Of a stretch of 64,000 bases of DNA, positions 16,616 to 26,567 are shown piece after piece. Position 1 is the stretch's first letter. Each line of letters starts with the position of its first letter. A model generated the notes under the pieces. That model was not told the DNA's origin. It made no database searches and worked only from the letters and a program-made list of their open reading frames with translations. The translations under genes and the position numbers were made by a program. Source of the DNA: Microbacterium sp. HD4P20 (GTDB lineage Bacteria; Actinomycetota; Actinomycetes; Actinomycetales; Microbacteriaceae); contig NZ_JAHZQZ020000014.1 in NCBI RefSeq assembly GCF_019449275.2, positions 620,001-684,000 of the forward strand, given 5' to 3'.

Positions 16616-18442
16616 GTGGTTCAGTTCGAAGTCCCTGCGATCGTCCCCGCCGACCCGCAGGCAAACATCACCGACCTTCTGGTCGAACGTGTCAAGCAGA
16701 CACCCGACCGGGCGCTCTTCGCCGTGCCGGACGGAGACGGCTGGCGCGACATCACGGCCGCCGACTTCCAGCGGCAGGTGATCGCCCTGGCGAAGGGCTT
16801 CGCCGCCGCCGGCCTCCAGCCCGGCGACAAGGTGGGGTTCATCGCGCGCACCACCTACGACTGGACCCTGGTCGACTTCGCGCTCTTCTTCGCCGGGGCC
16901 GTGATGGTCCCGATCTACGAGACCAGCTCTCCCGCGCAGATCGCCTGGAACCTCACCGATTCCGGCGCGATCGCTGTGATCACCGAATCCGCCGATCACA
17001 GCGCCCGGGTGGAAGAGGTGCGCAGCGAGTTGCCGCTGATCCGTTCGGTGTGGGAGATGGCCCGTGGCGACCTCGACACGCTCGTCGCCGATGGCGCGAC
17101 CATCACCGACGATGAGATCGAGCGCCGCCGCAACATCGCGAACGGCGCCGACATGGCGACGCTCATCTACACCTCGGGGTCGACGGGGCGCCCGAAGGGC
17201 TGCGTGCTCACCCACAGCAACTTCGTCGAACTGACGCGCAACTCGGCCAAAGCGCTGAGCGACGTCGTCCAGACTCCCGGCGCATCCACCTTGCTGTTCA
17301 TCACGACGGCGCACGTGTTCGCCCGCTTCATCTCGATCCTCAACATCCACGCGGGCGTCAAGACCGGCCACCAGCCCGACACCAAGCAGCTGCTGCCTGC
17401 TCTCGGCTCGTTCCAGCCCACGTTCCTGCTCGCCGTGCCGCGCGTCTTCGAGAAGGTGTACAACTCGGCCGAGCAGAAGGCCGAGGCCGGCGGCAAGGGC
17501 AAGATCTTCCGCGCCGCCGCGCACACGGCGATCGAGCACTCCGCTCTCCTGCAAGAGGGCAAGAAGATCCCGCTCATGATGAAGATCAAGTTCGCCCTGT
17601 TCGACAAGCTGGTGTACTCCAAGCTGCGGACGGCCATGGGCGGCCGCGTGACCTACGCCGTGTCGGGTTCGGCGCCGCTCGGTCCGCGGCTAGGGCACTT
17701 CTTCCACAGCCTCGGCGTGACGATCCTCGAGGGCTACGGCCTCACCGAGACCACCGCGCCCGCGACGGTCAACCTGGCGAACAAGTCGAAGATCGGCACG
17801 GTGGGCCCGGTGCTCCCCGGCGTCGGCATCCGCCTCGCCGAAGATGGCGAGATCCAGGTGCGCGGCATCGACGTGTTCAAGGAGTACTGGCGCAATCCCG
17901 AGGCCACGGCCGCGGCGTTCGACGGCGACTGGTTCAAGACCGGTGACATCGGTTCCTTCGACCAGGAGGGCTTCCTCACGATCACCGGACGCAAGAAGGA
18001 GATCATCGTGACCGCCGGCGGCAAGAACGTGGCGCCGGCCGTGCTCGAAGACCCGATCCGGGCGAACCCGATCGTGGGGCAGATCGTCGTCGTCGGCGAC
18101 CAGAAGCCGTTCATCTCGGCGCTGATCACCCTCGATCCCGAGATGCTGCCCACGTGGCTGGCGAACAACAACCTCCCCGGCGACATGTCGCTGGACGAGG
18201 CCGCCAAGAACCCGGCGGTGCGCGCAGAGGTCCAGCGCGCCATCGATGAGGCCAATGCGCACGTGTCGCGCGCCGAGTCGATCCGCAAGTTCACGATCCT
18301 CCCGACGGAGTGGACCGAGGCCAGCGGCCACCTCACGCCCAAGATGAGCATCAAGCGCAACGTGATCCTCGACGACTTCGCCGGCGACGTCGACGAGCTC
18401 TACGCCGTGCCGGTCAACACCACGAACGTCTCACTGTCGTAG
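16616..18442 (+). CDS. long-chain fatty acyl-CoA synthetase
   Basis: AMP-forming ligase of 608 residues (FadD15-like) that activates fatty acids to acyl-CoA. The adenylate motif is LIYTSGSTGRPKGCVLTHSN, followed by EGYGLTETTAPATVNL, WFKTGDIGSFDQEGFLTITGRKKE and the C-terminal Lys region LTPKMSIKRNVI. The start is GTG at 16616 with GAAGGAG five bases upstream. TAGACT at 16561-16566 is a possible -10 element further upstream. It is divergent from the ROK kinase and ends at a large hairpin shared with the deformylase gene. Confidence 0.93.
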   Translation: MVQFEVPAIVPADPQANITDLLVERVKQTPDRALFAVPDGDGWRDITAADFQRQVIALAKGFAAAGLQPGDKVGFIARTTYDWTLVDFALFFAGAVMVPIYETSSPAQIAWNLTDSGAIAVITESADHSARVEEVRSELPLIRSVWEMARGDLDTLVADGATITDDEIERRRNIANGADMATLIYTSGSTGRPKGCVLTHSNFVELTRNSAKALSDVVQTPGASTLLFITTAHVFARFISILNIHAGVKTGHQPDTKQLLPALGSFQPTFLLAVPRVFEKVYNSAEQKAEAGGKGKIFRAAAHTAIEHSALLQEGKKIPLMMKIKFALFDKLVYSKLRTAMGGRVTYAVSGSAPLGPRLGHFFHSLGVTILEGYGLTETTAPATVNLANKSKIGTVGPVLPGVGIRLAEDGEIQVRGIDVFKEYWRNPEATAAAFDGDWFKTGDIGSFDQEGFLTITGRKKEIIVTAGGKNVAPAVLEDPIRANPIVGQIVVVGDQKPFISALITLDPEMLPTWLANNNLPGDMSLDEAAKNPAVRAEVQRAIDEANAHVSRAESIRKFTILPTEWTEASGHLTPKMSIKRNVILDDFAGDVDELYAVPVNTTNVSLS

Positions 18443-18450
18443 GAGACGAC

Positions 18451-18496
18451 GGATGCCGCGGCCCGGGCCTTCTCGAAGGCTCGGGCCGCGGCATCC
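18451..18496. terminator. bidirectional hairpin between acyl-CoA ligase and def
   Basis: Arms at 18451-18465 and 18482-18496 pair perfectly over 15 bases, each containing the GGATGCCGCGG word or its complement. An inner GCCTT/AAGGC stem closes the loop. It lies between convergent genes. Confidence 0.8.
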
Positions 18497-18501
18497 TCGC
18501 G

Positions 18502-18993
18502 TCAAAACCAGTCGGACTCGCGGATCTCACGCATGGCGATGCGGCGCTCCTCGGGAGTAAGCCGGTCGAGGTAGAGCGTGCCGTCGAGGTGATCGGTCTC
18601 GTGCTGCAGGGCCTGGGCGAGCAGACCATCGCCCTCGACCACGACCTCGTTGCCGGCGAGATCGATGCCGACGACCTTCGCGTGCGGGTAGCGGACGGCG
18701 TCGTGCCAGAGTCCGGGAACTGAGAGGCATCCCTCGCCGATCGGCTCGGGGTCGCCCGAGGTCTCGACCAGCACGGGATTGATCACATAGCCGATGTCGC
18801 CGTCGATGTTGTAACTGAACGCTCGCAACCCGACGCCGATCTGGCAGGCGGCGAGACCGGCGCGGCCGGGGAGCTCGACCGTGTCGAGCAGATCCTTCAC
18901 CAGGGCGCGCACGCCGTCGTCGATCTCGTGGATCGGAGCGCTGACCGACTTCAGGACGGGGTCGCCGAAGACGCGGATGGGACGAACTGCCAC
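18502..18993 (-). CDS. def: peptide deformylase
   Basis: Removes the N-formyl group from nascent proteins; metal-dependent. The 163-residue product has the three deformylase motifs: GRAGLAACQ (motif 1), EGCLSVPG with the metal-binding Cys, and QHETDHLDG with the HExxH metal site. Motif 1 has Arg where the classical GxGLAAxQ has its first Gly, which I believe is usual in an actinobacterial subgroup. The GTG at 18993 lies eight bases after the stop of the ParA-like gene, so it is probably the last gene of a pyc-parA-def operon. Confidence 0.94.
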   Translation of the reverse strand: MAVRPIRVFGDPVLKSVSAPIHEIDDGVRALVKDLLDTVELPGRAGLAACQIGVGLRAFSYNIDGDIGYVINPVLVETSGDPEPIGEGCLSVPGLWHDAVRYPHAKVVGIDLAGNEVVVEGDGLLAQALQHETDHLDGTLYLDRLTPEERRIAMREIRESDWF

Positions 18994-19001
18994 GGGGTAC
19001 C

Positions 19002-20822
19002 TCAGGCAGCCGGCGCGTAGGAGCGCAGACCCTCGATCACCACGGCCGCGAGCTCGCGCGCCGCGAGACGGGTGGCGGGCTGCAAGTCACGGAACACGAT
19101 GGCGCTTCCGGTCGCGATGTGCGCGTCATACGGCATACGGACCACGGAGCGCACCCGCGTGCGGAAGTGTGCCTCCAGCTCGTCCAGCTGCACCAGCGGC
19201 TGGCCCGGGCGCGCATTGTTCAGCACCACGACCGCGCCGCGCACCTTGTCGGAGAAGCCGTTGGTCTCGAGCCATGTGAGCGTCTCTGACGCCAGGCGGG
19301 CTTCGTCGACGCTCAGCCCCGCCACGATCACGATCTGATCGGCCAGATCCAGCGTGGCCCCCATCACGGAGTGCACGATGCCGGTGCCGGTGTCGGTGAG
19401 CACGACAGAGTAGTAGTGCGCGGCGAGGGAGGCGACGTCCCGATAGTCGTGGTCATTGAAGGCCTCGGAGACGCGCGGGTCGGTGTCGGAGGCGACCACG
19501 TCCAGTCGCGTCTCGTCGCGAGCGACGATGTTCGAGAGGTCGTTGAAGCCCACGACATCGCCACGGACGCGGACGAGGTCACGTACGGTCTTGCCGCTCT
19601 CGCGCGAGATGCGCTCGGCCAGGGTGCCCCGGTCGGGGTTGGCGTCGACGGCGATCACTCGGTCGTCGCGGGCATCGGCGAGCGCCATGCCCAGCAGTGT
19701 CGTCACGGTGGTCTTGCCCACGCCGCCCTTGCGCGAGAGCACCGGCACGAACCGCGCCCCGCCCGCGAGCGGTGCGGCGATGCGGCGGTCCAGCGCCTTG
19801 CGGGCACGGGCACGCTTGCTGTCACCGAGGTTGATGCGGCGGCCCGAGATCGAGTACACCAGGTGCTGCCACATCCCCTCCGGCTCGGAGCGCACGATCT
19901 GATGGGGATCGAGCAGCCGGTCGGCGGTGAGCAGGTCGGCCGTCTCACGGTCGGCCTCGAACTCACCGAGGCGCTTGGACGTCAGCGTGACGCCCCGGAG
20001 CGAGTGAGCACGCTCGACGGCGCGGTCGGCGACGGGCATGGCGCCGGTGTGGTGCGCCTCGCGTCGCGTCGGCGGCACCGTCGACGCCGAGGTCGGCGCG
20101 GGCGAAGCCGGGGGAACGGATGCCGCGCCCTGAGAGGCGCGCGGACCCGCGCCGGCCGGCTTATCGTCTGCGGGCGTCTGGGCGGTCATCGGCTCCTCCG
20201 CGGTCGCGGCGCCCGCGTCCGCCAGTCCGGCGGCGAACTCCGCGTCATCGAACTCGGCATCCTCGAACGTCACCGCATCGTACTCTTCGGTGCCGAACTC
20301 ATCCACACCCGACGCCTCGGCCCCGACGGCGTCGGGGCGGCCCGCGTCGGGTGACACGCCATCGCCCTCGGGCTCCGGCGCGTGGTCAGCGGCGTCATCC
20401 GCGGGCTCACCATCGGCGGCGGCCTGGGCAGTGGGGTCCTCTTCGAGCACCTCGTCGGCGTCGGCGATGTCCGCGGCCTGGGAACGGTCGAAGCCGTCGG
20501 CCTCGACCGTCCACTCCTCGAGGCCGGGCTCGGCCTCGATGATCTCGGCCTCGGCGGTCTCGACGGCCGGCTCCTCGGCTCGCACGTTGGCGATGACCAC
20601 GGGCAGCTCTGCGTCGGCGGGGATCTCCACGACGAACGGCACTTCGTCGTCGATGACATCGTCGTCGGCGAGATCGTCCTCTGATTCGGTCGGCAGCTCG
20701 ACGTTCACCTGCGCCGTCGCACCGCCGAGGATGCCGAGTCCAGTCGTGTCGAGGCTTCCGGTGTCGGAGAGCACGCCGTTCACGGCTTCGTCGGGCGTAT
20801 GGTCGGGTCGGTCGGGCGTCAC
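19002..20822 (-). CDS. MinD/ParA-type ATPase with long acidic N-terminal region
   Basis: A 606-residue protein with two parts. The first 300 or so residues are low-complexity and very acidic (Glu, Asp, Ala, Pro), probably disordered. The second part is a deviant Walker-A ATPase: [20 protein letters not shown] with the P-loop at 365-372, [18 protein letters not shown] and [16 protein letters not shown] at 20822 is chosen because GGAG lies nine bases upstream; a longer reading from 20954 would run inside pyc. Similar actinobacterial proteins are annotated as MinD-like and are linked to secretion or polar localisation, but no specific role can be assigned here. Confidence 0.82.
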   Translation of the reverse strand: MTPDRPDHTPDEAVNGVLSDTGSLDTTGLGILGGATAQVNVELPTESEDDLADDDVIDDEVPFVVEIPADAELPVVIANVRAEEPAVETAEAEIIEAEPGLEEWTVEADGFDRSQAADIADADEVLEEDPTAQAAADGEPADDAADHAPEPEGDGVSPDAGRPDAVGAEASGVDEFGTEEYDAVTFEDAEFDDAEFAAGLADAGAATAEEPMTAQTPADDKPAGAGPRASQGAASVPPASPAPTSASTVPPTRREAHHTGAMPVADRAVERAHSLRGVTLTSKRLGEFEADRETADLLTADRLLDPHQIVRSEPEGMWQHLVYSISGRRINLGDSKRARARKALDRRIAAPLAGGARFVPVLSRKGGVGKTTVTTLLGMALADARDDRVIAVDANPDRGTLAERISRESGKTVRDLVRVRGDVVGFNDLSNIVARDETRLDVVASDTDPRVSEAFNDHDYRDVASLAAHYYSVVLTDTGTGIVHSVMGATLDLADQIVIVAGLSVDEARLASETLTWLETNGFSDKVRGAVVVLNNARPGQPLVQLDELEAHFRTRVRSVVRMPYDAHIATGSAIVFRDLQPATRLAARELAAVVIEGLRSYAPAA

Positions 20823-20874
20823 TGCGGAGATCTCCAGGGCAGAAGGGCGTTTCGGGCGGATGCCACCCTCCAGG

Positions 20875-23800
20875 CTACTGGGCGGGGCGGACCACGACCA
20901 AAAGGTCGCCCGCGTCGACCTGTGCCGTCTCGGCAATCGCGAGGCGCTCCACAACCCCGTCGACCGGCGCGGTGATCGCCGCTTCCATCTTCATCGCTTC
21001 GATCGAGGCCACCGGCTGACCGGCCACGACCGCATCGCCCACGACCGTCTTGAGCGTGACCACACCCGAGAACGGCGCCGCCACCTGCCCCGGCCTGGAC
21101 GTGTCGGCCCTCTCGGCCTGACGGGACTCGACCTGGATGCTGCGGTCCCGCACGAACACCGGCCGCAGCTGACCGTTGAGCGTCGTCATGACGGTGCGCA
21201 TGCCCTTGTCGTCGGCTTCACCGATCGCCTCCAGCCCGACGAAGAGCTGCACACCGCGCTCGATCTCGACAACGTGTTCGTTGCCCGGCATCAAGCCGTA
21301 GAGGTAGTCGGCGGTGTCGAGCACGCTGAGGTCGCCGAACACTTCGCGGCGCTGCTCGTACTCGCGGGTCGGTGCCGGGAAGAGCAGCGTGTTGAGCATC
21401 GCGCGGCGTGACGCGGCATCCGATTCCAAAGCGGCCGACTCGCCCTCGGTCAGCGGCGTGACCCCGATGCTCACGGTGCGACCCTGCAGGACCTTGGTGC
21501 GGAACGGCTCCGGCCAGCCGAAGGGCAGCTCACCCAGCTCTCCGGCCATGAAACCCACGACCGAGTCGGGGATGTCGTAGTTCTGCGGGTTCTCGGCGAA
21601 GTCCTTGGGGTCGGCCTTGACGGCCGCCAGGTGCAGCGCCAGGTCGCCGACCACCTTCGAGGACGGGGTGACCTTCGGCACGCGCCCGAGGATCTCATTC
21701 GCGGCGGCGTACATGTCCTCGATGAGTTCGAAGTCCTCCGACAGCCCCAGCGCGATCGCCTGCTGGCGCAGGTTCGACAGTTGTCCGCCCGGGATCTCAT
21801 GGTGGTACACCCGCCCCGTAGGACCGGGCAGCCCGGACTCGAACGGTCGGTAGAGGTGCCGCATCGCCTCCCAGTACGGCTCCAGGTCGCTCACCGCGCC
21901 CAGGTCGATGCCGGTGTCGCGCTCGGTGTGCGCGAGCGCCGCGACCAGCGCCGACAGCGACGGCTGGCTGGTCGTGCCCGACATCGGCGCGGCGGCCGCG
22001 TCGACGGCATCCGCCCCTGCCGCACTCGCCGCGAGCAGGGTCGCGAGCTGCCCGCCCGCGGTGTCGTGGGTGTGTACGTGCACCGGAAGATCGAAGTTCT
22101 CACGCAGTGCCGCCACCAGACGGGATGCCGCGGCCGGCCGCAGCAGGCCCGCCATGTCTTTGATCGCCAGCACGTGCGCCCCTGCCGCCGCGATCTGCTC
22201 GGCCACCCGCAGGTAGTAGTCGAGCGTGTAGAGGTCCTCGGCGGGGTTGAGCAGGTCGCCGGTGTAGCAGACGGCGACCTCGGCGACGGCCGTGCCACTC
22301 TGCAGCACGGCGTCGATCGCCGGGCGCATCTGCGACACGTCGTTCAGCGCGTCGAAGATGCGGAAGATGTCGATTCCGGATGCCGCGGCCTCGCGCACGA
22401 ACGCATCGGTGACCTCGGTCGGGTACGGGGTGTACCCCACCGTGTTCCGTCCCCGCAGCAGCATCTGGATGGCGATGTTCGGCAGCGTTGCGCGCAGCCG
22501 GTCGAGGCGCTCCCACGGGTCCTCGCCGAGAAACCGCAGGGCGACGTCGTAGGTCGCGCCGCCCCAGGCCTCGACCGACAGCAACTGCGGCGTCAGGCGT
22601 GCGACGTACGGCGCGACCGTGACGAGGTCCTTGGTGCGCACACGTGTCGCGAGCAGCGACTGGTGCGCGTCGCGGAACGTCGTCTCGGTCACGGCGAGGG
22701 CGTTCTGCTCGCGGAGTGCCTTGGCAAACCCGGCGGGACCGAGCTCGAGCAGACGCTGCCGTGATCCCGCGGGAGCCTCGACGGTGAGGTCGACGACCGG
22801 GAGCTTCAGCCTCGGGTTGACCGTGACGGGGTTGTCGCCGTGCGGCCGGTTCACCGTCGTGTCGGTGAGCCAGTTGAGGATCTTCGTGCCTCGGTCCTTC
22901 GACTCGCGGCCCTTCAGCAGACCGGGCCGCTCGTCGATGAACGCCGTCGACACGTCGCCGGCGACGAACGAGGGGTCATCGAGCACCGCCTGCAGGAACG
23001 GGATGTTCGTCGAGACGCCGCGAATGCGGAACTCGGCGAGAGCACGTCGGGCCCGCACGACGGCCGCCCCGAAGTCCCGGCCGCGGCAGGTGAGCTTGGA
23101 GAGCATCGAGTCGAAGTGCGGACTGATCTGCGACCCCGCCGCCGTCGTGCCGCCGTCCAGTCGGATGCCCGCGCCGCCGGGTGACCGGTACGTCGTGATC
23201 TTGCCGGTGTCGGGCCGGAAGCCCTGGGTCGGGTCCTCGGTGGTGATGCGGCACTGCAGCGCCGCTCCGCGCAGGCGGATGCGGTCCTGCGTGAGCCCGA
23301 GCTCGTCCAGCGACTGGCCGGCGGCGATGCGCATCTGCGACTGCACGAGGTCGACGTCGGTGACCTCCTCGGTCACGGTGTGCTCGACCTGGATGCGAGG
23401 GTTCATCTCGATGAACACGACCTCGCCGGTGCGCGGGCCCGCCGTCTCGAGCAGGAACTCCACCGTGCCGGCGTTCTCGTAGCCGATGGAGCGAGCGAAC
23501 GCGACGGCGTAGGCGTGCAGTGCGTCGCGGACCGCCGGATCGAGGTTCGGCGCCGGCGCGATCTCGATCACCTTCTGGTGGCGACGCTGCACCGAGCAGT
23601 CGCGTTCGAACAGGTGAACGGTCTCCCCCGCCTTGTCGGCGAGGATCTGCACCTCGACGTGCCGGGGGCGCTGAACGGCCTGCTCGAGGAACACGCGTGC
23701 ATCGCCGAAGGCGCTGTCGGCTTCGCGCATGGCCTCGGCGAGGGCCGGCGCGAGCTCCTCGCGCTGCTCGACGCGCCGCATCCCGCGTCCGCCGCCGCCG

Positions 23801-24282
23801 GCGACGGCCTTCACGAAAATGGGGAAGCCGATGTCGTCGGCCTGCGCGAGCAGGGCGTCGACGTCGTCCGAGGCATCCGTCGATCGCAACACCGGCACGC
23901 CGGCTGCGACGGCATGCTGCTTGGCGGTGACCTTGTTCCCCGCCATCTCGAGCACGCTCGCCGGCGGTCCGATGAAGGCGATGCCGTTCGCGGCGGCCTT
24001 CTCGGCCAGGTCGGGGTTCTCGGAGAGGAAGCCGTATCCCGGGTAGATCGCGTCGGCGCCGGCCTCCTTCGCGACGCGGACGATCTCGTCCACGTCGAGG
24101 TAGGCGCGTACCGGATGCCCCTTCTCGCCGATCTGATACGCCTCGTCGGCTTTCAGCCGGTGCAGCGAGCTGCGGTCCTCGTAGGGGAAGACCGCGACGG
24201 TGCGCGCCCCCAGCTCGTAGGCCGCTCGGAAAGCGCGAATGGCGATCTCACCACGGTTCGCGACCAGGATCTTGCGGAACAT
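20875..24282 (-). CDS. pyc: pyruvate carboxylase
   Basis: Biotin enzyme of 1135 residues that carboxylates pyruvate to oxaloacetate, refilling the TCA cycle. Domain order is biotin carboxylase (FRKILVANRGEIAIRAFRAA; ATP-grasp GGGGRGMRRV; FIEMNPRIQVEHTVTEEVT), the carboxyltransferase TIM barrel (LRGRNTVGYTPYP; FRIFDALNDVSQM; HVHTHDTAGGQLAT) and a C-terminal biotinyl domain. The biotinylated residue is Lys1098 in EAMKMEA. Full length with no disruption. It heads a minus-strand operon with the MinD-like gene and def, and is divergent from a second ParA gene. Confidence 0.97.
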   Translation of the reverse strand: MFRKILVANRGEIAIRAFRAAYELGARTVAVFPYEDRSSLHRLKADEAYQIGEKGHPVRAYLDVDEIVRVAKEAGADAIYPGYGFLSENPDLAEKAAANGIAFIGPPASVLEMAGNKVTAKQHAVAAGVPVLRSTDASDDVDALLAQADDIGFPIFVKAVAGGGGRGMRRVEQREELAPALAEAMREADSAFGDARVFLEQAVQRPRHVEVQILADKAGETVHLFERDCSVQRRHQKVIEIAPAPNLDPAVRDALHAYAVAFARSIGYENAGTVEFLLETAGPRTGEVVFIEMNPRIQVEHTVTEEVTDVDLVQSQMRIAAGQSLDELGLTQDRIRLRGAALQCRITTEDPTQGFRPDTGKITTYRSPGGAGIRLDGGTTAAGSQISPHFDSMLSKLTCRGRDFGAAVVRARRALAEFRIRGVSTNIPFLQAVLDDPSFVAGDVSTAFIDERPGLLKGRESKDRGTKILNWLTDTTVNRPHGDNPVTVNPRLKLPVVDLTVEAPAGSRQRLLELGPAGFAKALREQNALAVTETTFRDAHQSLLATRVRTKDLVTVAPYVARLTPQLLSVEAWGGATYDVALRFLGEDPWERLDRLRATLPNIAIQMLLRGRNTVGYTPYPTEVTDAFVREAAASGIDIFRIFDALNDVSQMRPAIDAVLQSGTAVAEVAVCYTGDLLNPAEDLYTLDYYLRVAEQIAAAGAHVLAIKDMAGLLRPAAASRLVAALRENFDLPVHVHTHDTAGGQLATLLAASAAGADAVDAAAAPMSGTTSQPSLSALVAALAHTERDTGIDLGAVSDLEPYWEAMRHLYRPFESGLPGPTGRVYHHEIPGGQLSNLRQQAIALGLSEDFELIEDMYAAANEILGRVPKVTPSSKVVGDLALHLAAVKADPKDFAENPQNYDIPDSVVGFMAGELGELPFGWPEPFRTKVLQGRTVSIGVTPLTEGESAALESDAASRRAMLNTLLFPAPTREYEQRREVFGDLSVLDTADYLYGLMPGNEHVVEIERGVQLFVGLEAIGEADDKGMRTVMTTLNGQLRPVFVRDRSIQVESRQAERADTSRPGQVAAPFSGVVTLKTVVGDAVVAGQPVASIEAMKMEAAITAPVDGVVERLAIAETAQVDAGDLLVVVRPAQ

Positions 24283-24368
24283 TCGACCTCCGTGGGCGGC
24301 GGTGCGGGCGGGCCCCTGGAAACGGGCTGAGTGTGCTCTCAGCCTAGGGGACGGTAACGTGGTGCCTT

Positions 24369-25178
24369 GTGCACGTCCTATCCGTCAGCTCGCTCAAGGG
24401 AGGCGTCGGCAAGACGACCGTGACTCTCGGACTCGCGTCGGCGGCTTTCGCCCGCGGTGTCCGCACGCTCGTCGTCGACCTCGACCCGCAGTCCGACGTG
24501 TCGACGGGCATGGACATTCAAGTCGCCGGTCGACTGAATGTCGCCGATGTCCTCGCCAATCCCAAGGAGAAGACGGTCCGCCAGGCCATCACCTCCAGCG
24601 GCTGGGCGAAGGTGCATCCGGGCACCATCGACGTCATGATCGGCAGCCCGTCCGCGATCAACTTCGACGGCCCGCACCCGAGCGTGCGCGACGTCTGGAA
24701 GATGGAAGAGGCGCTGGCGACGATCGAGGCGGACTACGACCTCGTGCTGATCGACTGCGCACCGTCGTTGAACGCGCTCACCCGCACCGCGTGGGCGGCC
24801 AGCGACCGCGTGATCGTCGTGACCGAGCCGGGACTGTTCTCGGTGGCCGCCGCCGACCGCGCCCTGCGCGCGATCGAAGAGATCCGCCGCGGTCTCTCCC
24901 CTCGACTGCAGCCGCTCGGGATCGTCGTGAACCGCGTGCGCCCGCAGTCGATCGAGCACCAGTTCCGCATCAAAGAGCTGCGGGACATGTTCGGGCCGCT
25001 CGTACTCGCACCGCAGCTGCCCGAGCGCACGTCGCTGCAGCAGGCGCAGGGCGCGGCCAAGCCGCTGCACATCTGGCCCGGCGACTCCGCGCAGGAGCTG
25101 GCAGCCGACTTCGACTCGCTCCTGGACCGCGTGATGCGCACCGGCCGCATCCCGGTGCCCGACGACACCCGCGCCTGA
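24369..25178 (+). CDS. ParA-family ATPase
   Basis: A 269-residue ParA/Soj-type ATPase. The deviant Walker A is [11 protein letters not shown] (residues 8-17), followed by LVVDLDPQSDVSTGMD, VLIDCAPSLNALTRTAW and IVVNRVRPQS. No ParB is adjacent, so this is unlikely to be the chromosome-partition ParA. Stand-alone ParA proteins position cargo or regulate other machines. The start is GTG at 24369, with TAACGT ending eight bases upstream as a possible leaderless promoter. It is divergent from pyc. Confidence 0.85.
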   Translation: MHVLSVSSLKGGVGKTTVTLGLASAAFARGVRTLVVDLDPQSDVSTGMDIQVAGRLNVADVLANPKEKTVRQAITSSGWAKVHPGTIDVMIGSPSAINFDGPHPSVRDVWKMEEALATIEADYDLVLIDCAPSLNALTRTAWAASDRVIVVTEPGLFSVAAADRALRAIEEIRRGLSPRLQPLGIVVNRVRPQSIEHQFRIKELRDMFGPLVLAPQLPERTSLQQAQGAAKPLHIWPGDSAQELAADFDSLLDRVMRTGRIPVPDDTRA

Positions 25179-25252
25179 CCCCTCTCCCCTCGCTCCCCTC
25201 GCTCCCCTCTCCCCCCGCTCCTCTGCGGCCCTGCGGCATCCCCCACCACCGG

Positions 25253-25315
25253 GGTTCGTTCGCCACATATGCACGCAAAACCTGCGCTCTTGCGTGCATA
25301 TGTGACGAACGAACC
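25253..25315. repeat. 63-base inverted repeat with 25-base arms
   Basis: Arms at 25253-25277 and 25291-25315 match over 24 of 25 positions (one mismatch, 25263/25305) around a 13-base loop. The outer arm is GGTTCGTTCG and the inner arm CACATATGCACGCA, which is AT-richer than its surroundings. It lies between the convergent ParA gene and the broken DUF559-type gene, so it may end transcription from either side. No T-run follows. A third GCATATG copy occurs at 25354-25360. Confidence 0.85.
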
Positions 25316-25365
25316 TCTGTGTGAACGCGCGCAGCAGCGTAAGTACGACCATGCATATGGGCTGC

Positions 25366-26306
25366 TCAGCGGGTGGCAGAACGGAACTGGGCGCGCACGC
25401 GCCGGACCAGCGCGCCGGGCTGAGAGAACAGCTGGTCACGTGGGACTCTCACGACACGCCAACCGAGGTCCGCGAGGCGCTCAGGTTCTCGATATCGCGT
25501 TGCCACTGAACGGGGTCGGTGCGGTGCTGGTCGCCTTCGTATTCGATGGCGATCTTTTGATCGGGGTATGCAAGGTCCACGCAGCCCACGAAATCGCCAG
25601 ATTCGTCATAGACATCGACATCGAGATCTGGCTCGGGCGGGCCAGCCTCCACGAGAGTCAGCCTGACCCAGGTCTCGGGTCCCGAAGCCGACCCCGGCCG
25701 GATCAACGCGATCGCTTCCCTGAGCCGGCCGACGCCGACGCGGCGTCCCGCATGCGCGGCCCGCTCGAGTTCCGCCAGCGTCGCGAGCGCGGGCCGTTCG
25801 ATGCGACCGAACGGGCCCGGAATGCGGGGAGTGCGCACCAGCGCATCCCCCACGGCGACGACGTCAAAGAGGTGCGGGAGCGACGCTGCCAGCATCGCCC
25901 ACGTCGTCGCAGGATCGGTCACGCGGACGCCGCGCTCGGGATGTTCGACGATGGAAACGAGACTGGGCTTGATCTGGTGGCCTATCGCGCCGCGGATGCG
26001 GGTGGCGCGCCCGGGCGAACCCACATGCAGTTCCGCCCGTAGCGCGATCCGAGGTGGGAGGGGTAAACCCCAGATCACGGCAGCCGTCGCGAAGCAGAAG
26101 TACTCTGCCGCGTGCATGTGAACCGTCCATTGCGCGACGGCCCGCAACACGCGCTCTCCACTCGCTGCGAAGGCGTCCTCGTTCTCGATTTCCGAGCGGA
26201 CTGCTCGGATACCGCGGAAAGGTCGATCGAATCGCGGGTCGTCGACCCACCGACGCGGCAGCCCCGCGCGGCGAGCATCGGGAACTCGGAAGGCGTCGCC
26301 ATCCAT
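25366..26306 (-). pseudogene. DUF559/PD-(D/E)XK-type protein, frameshifted near its C-terminus
   Basis: About 300 residues, related to actinobacterial proteins that join an AbiEi-like N-terminal region to a Vsr-like endonuclease fold. The fold is visible in GCVDLAYPDQKIAIEYEGDQHRTDPVQWQRDIEN. The reading frame then breaks near 25480-25485 and stops at 25449. In the +1 frame the same strand continues ERLADLGWRVVRVPRDQL and ends at 25366, which is the expected family C-terminus. Restoring one G after CTG would rejoin the frames. It is therefore either a recent pseudogene or a sequencing error. The start is uncertain: ATG at 26306 is favoured, and ATG at 26381 is also open. Confidence 0.72.
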
Positions 26307-26567
26307 GGTTGTCACGGACTTCACGGTGCCAGATTGGCGGCGTCCACCGCCGGATTTCTCCACAGCCGTGCTGCGACCCACCTCCCTGAACGACGCGAGA
26401 CGCGAGGAGGCGCGGCTGCGGGCGGGGCGGGCGAGGCGCGGCGGGGCGGTGGGCGCAGCGTCAGCACAATGCGCACGATGTGGGCAGAATGCGCGCTAAG
26501 TGCGTGGTGAAATGCACAGGACTTGCCTTTCGCGGCGATGTCGCTGAACATATCGATCATGGCACCG

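Noticed and set aside
25183..25228. Pyrimidine-rich CTCCCCTCG repeats as a possible microsatellite or small gene
   Set aside because: The units are irregular, no start or ribosome-binding site is present, and the tract is a simple 3' trailer of the ParA gene.
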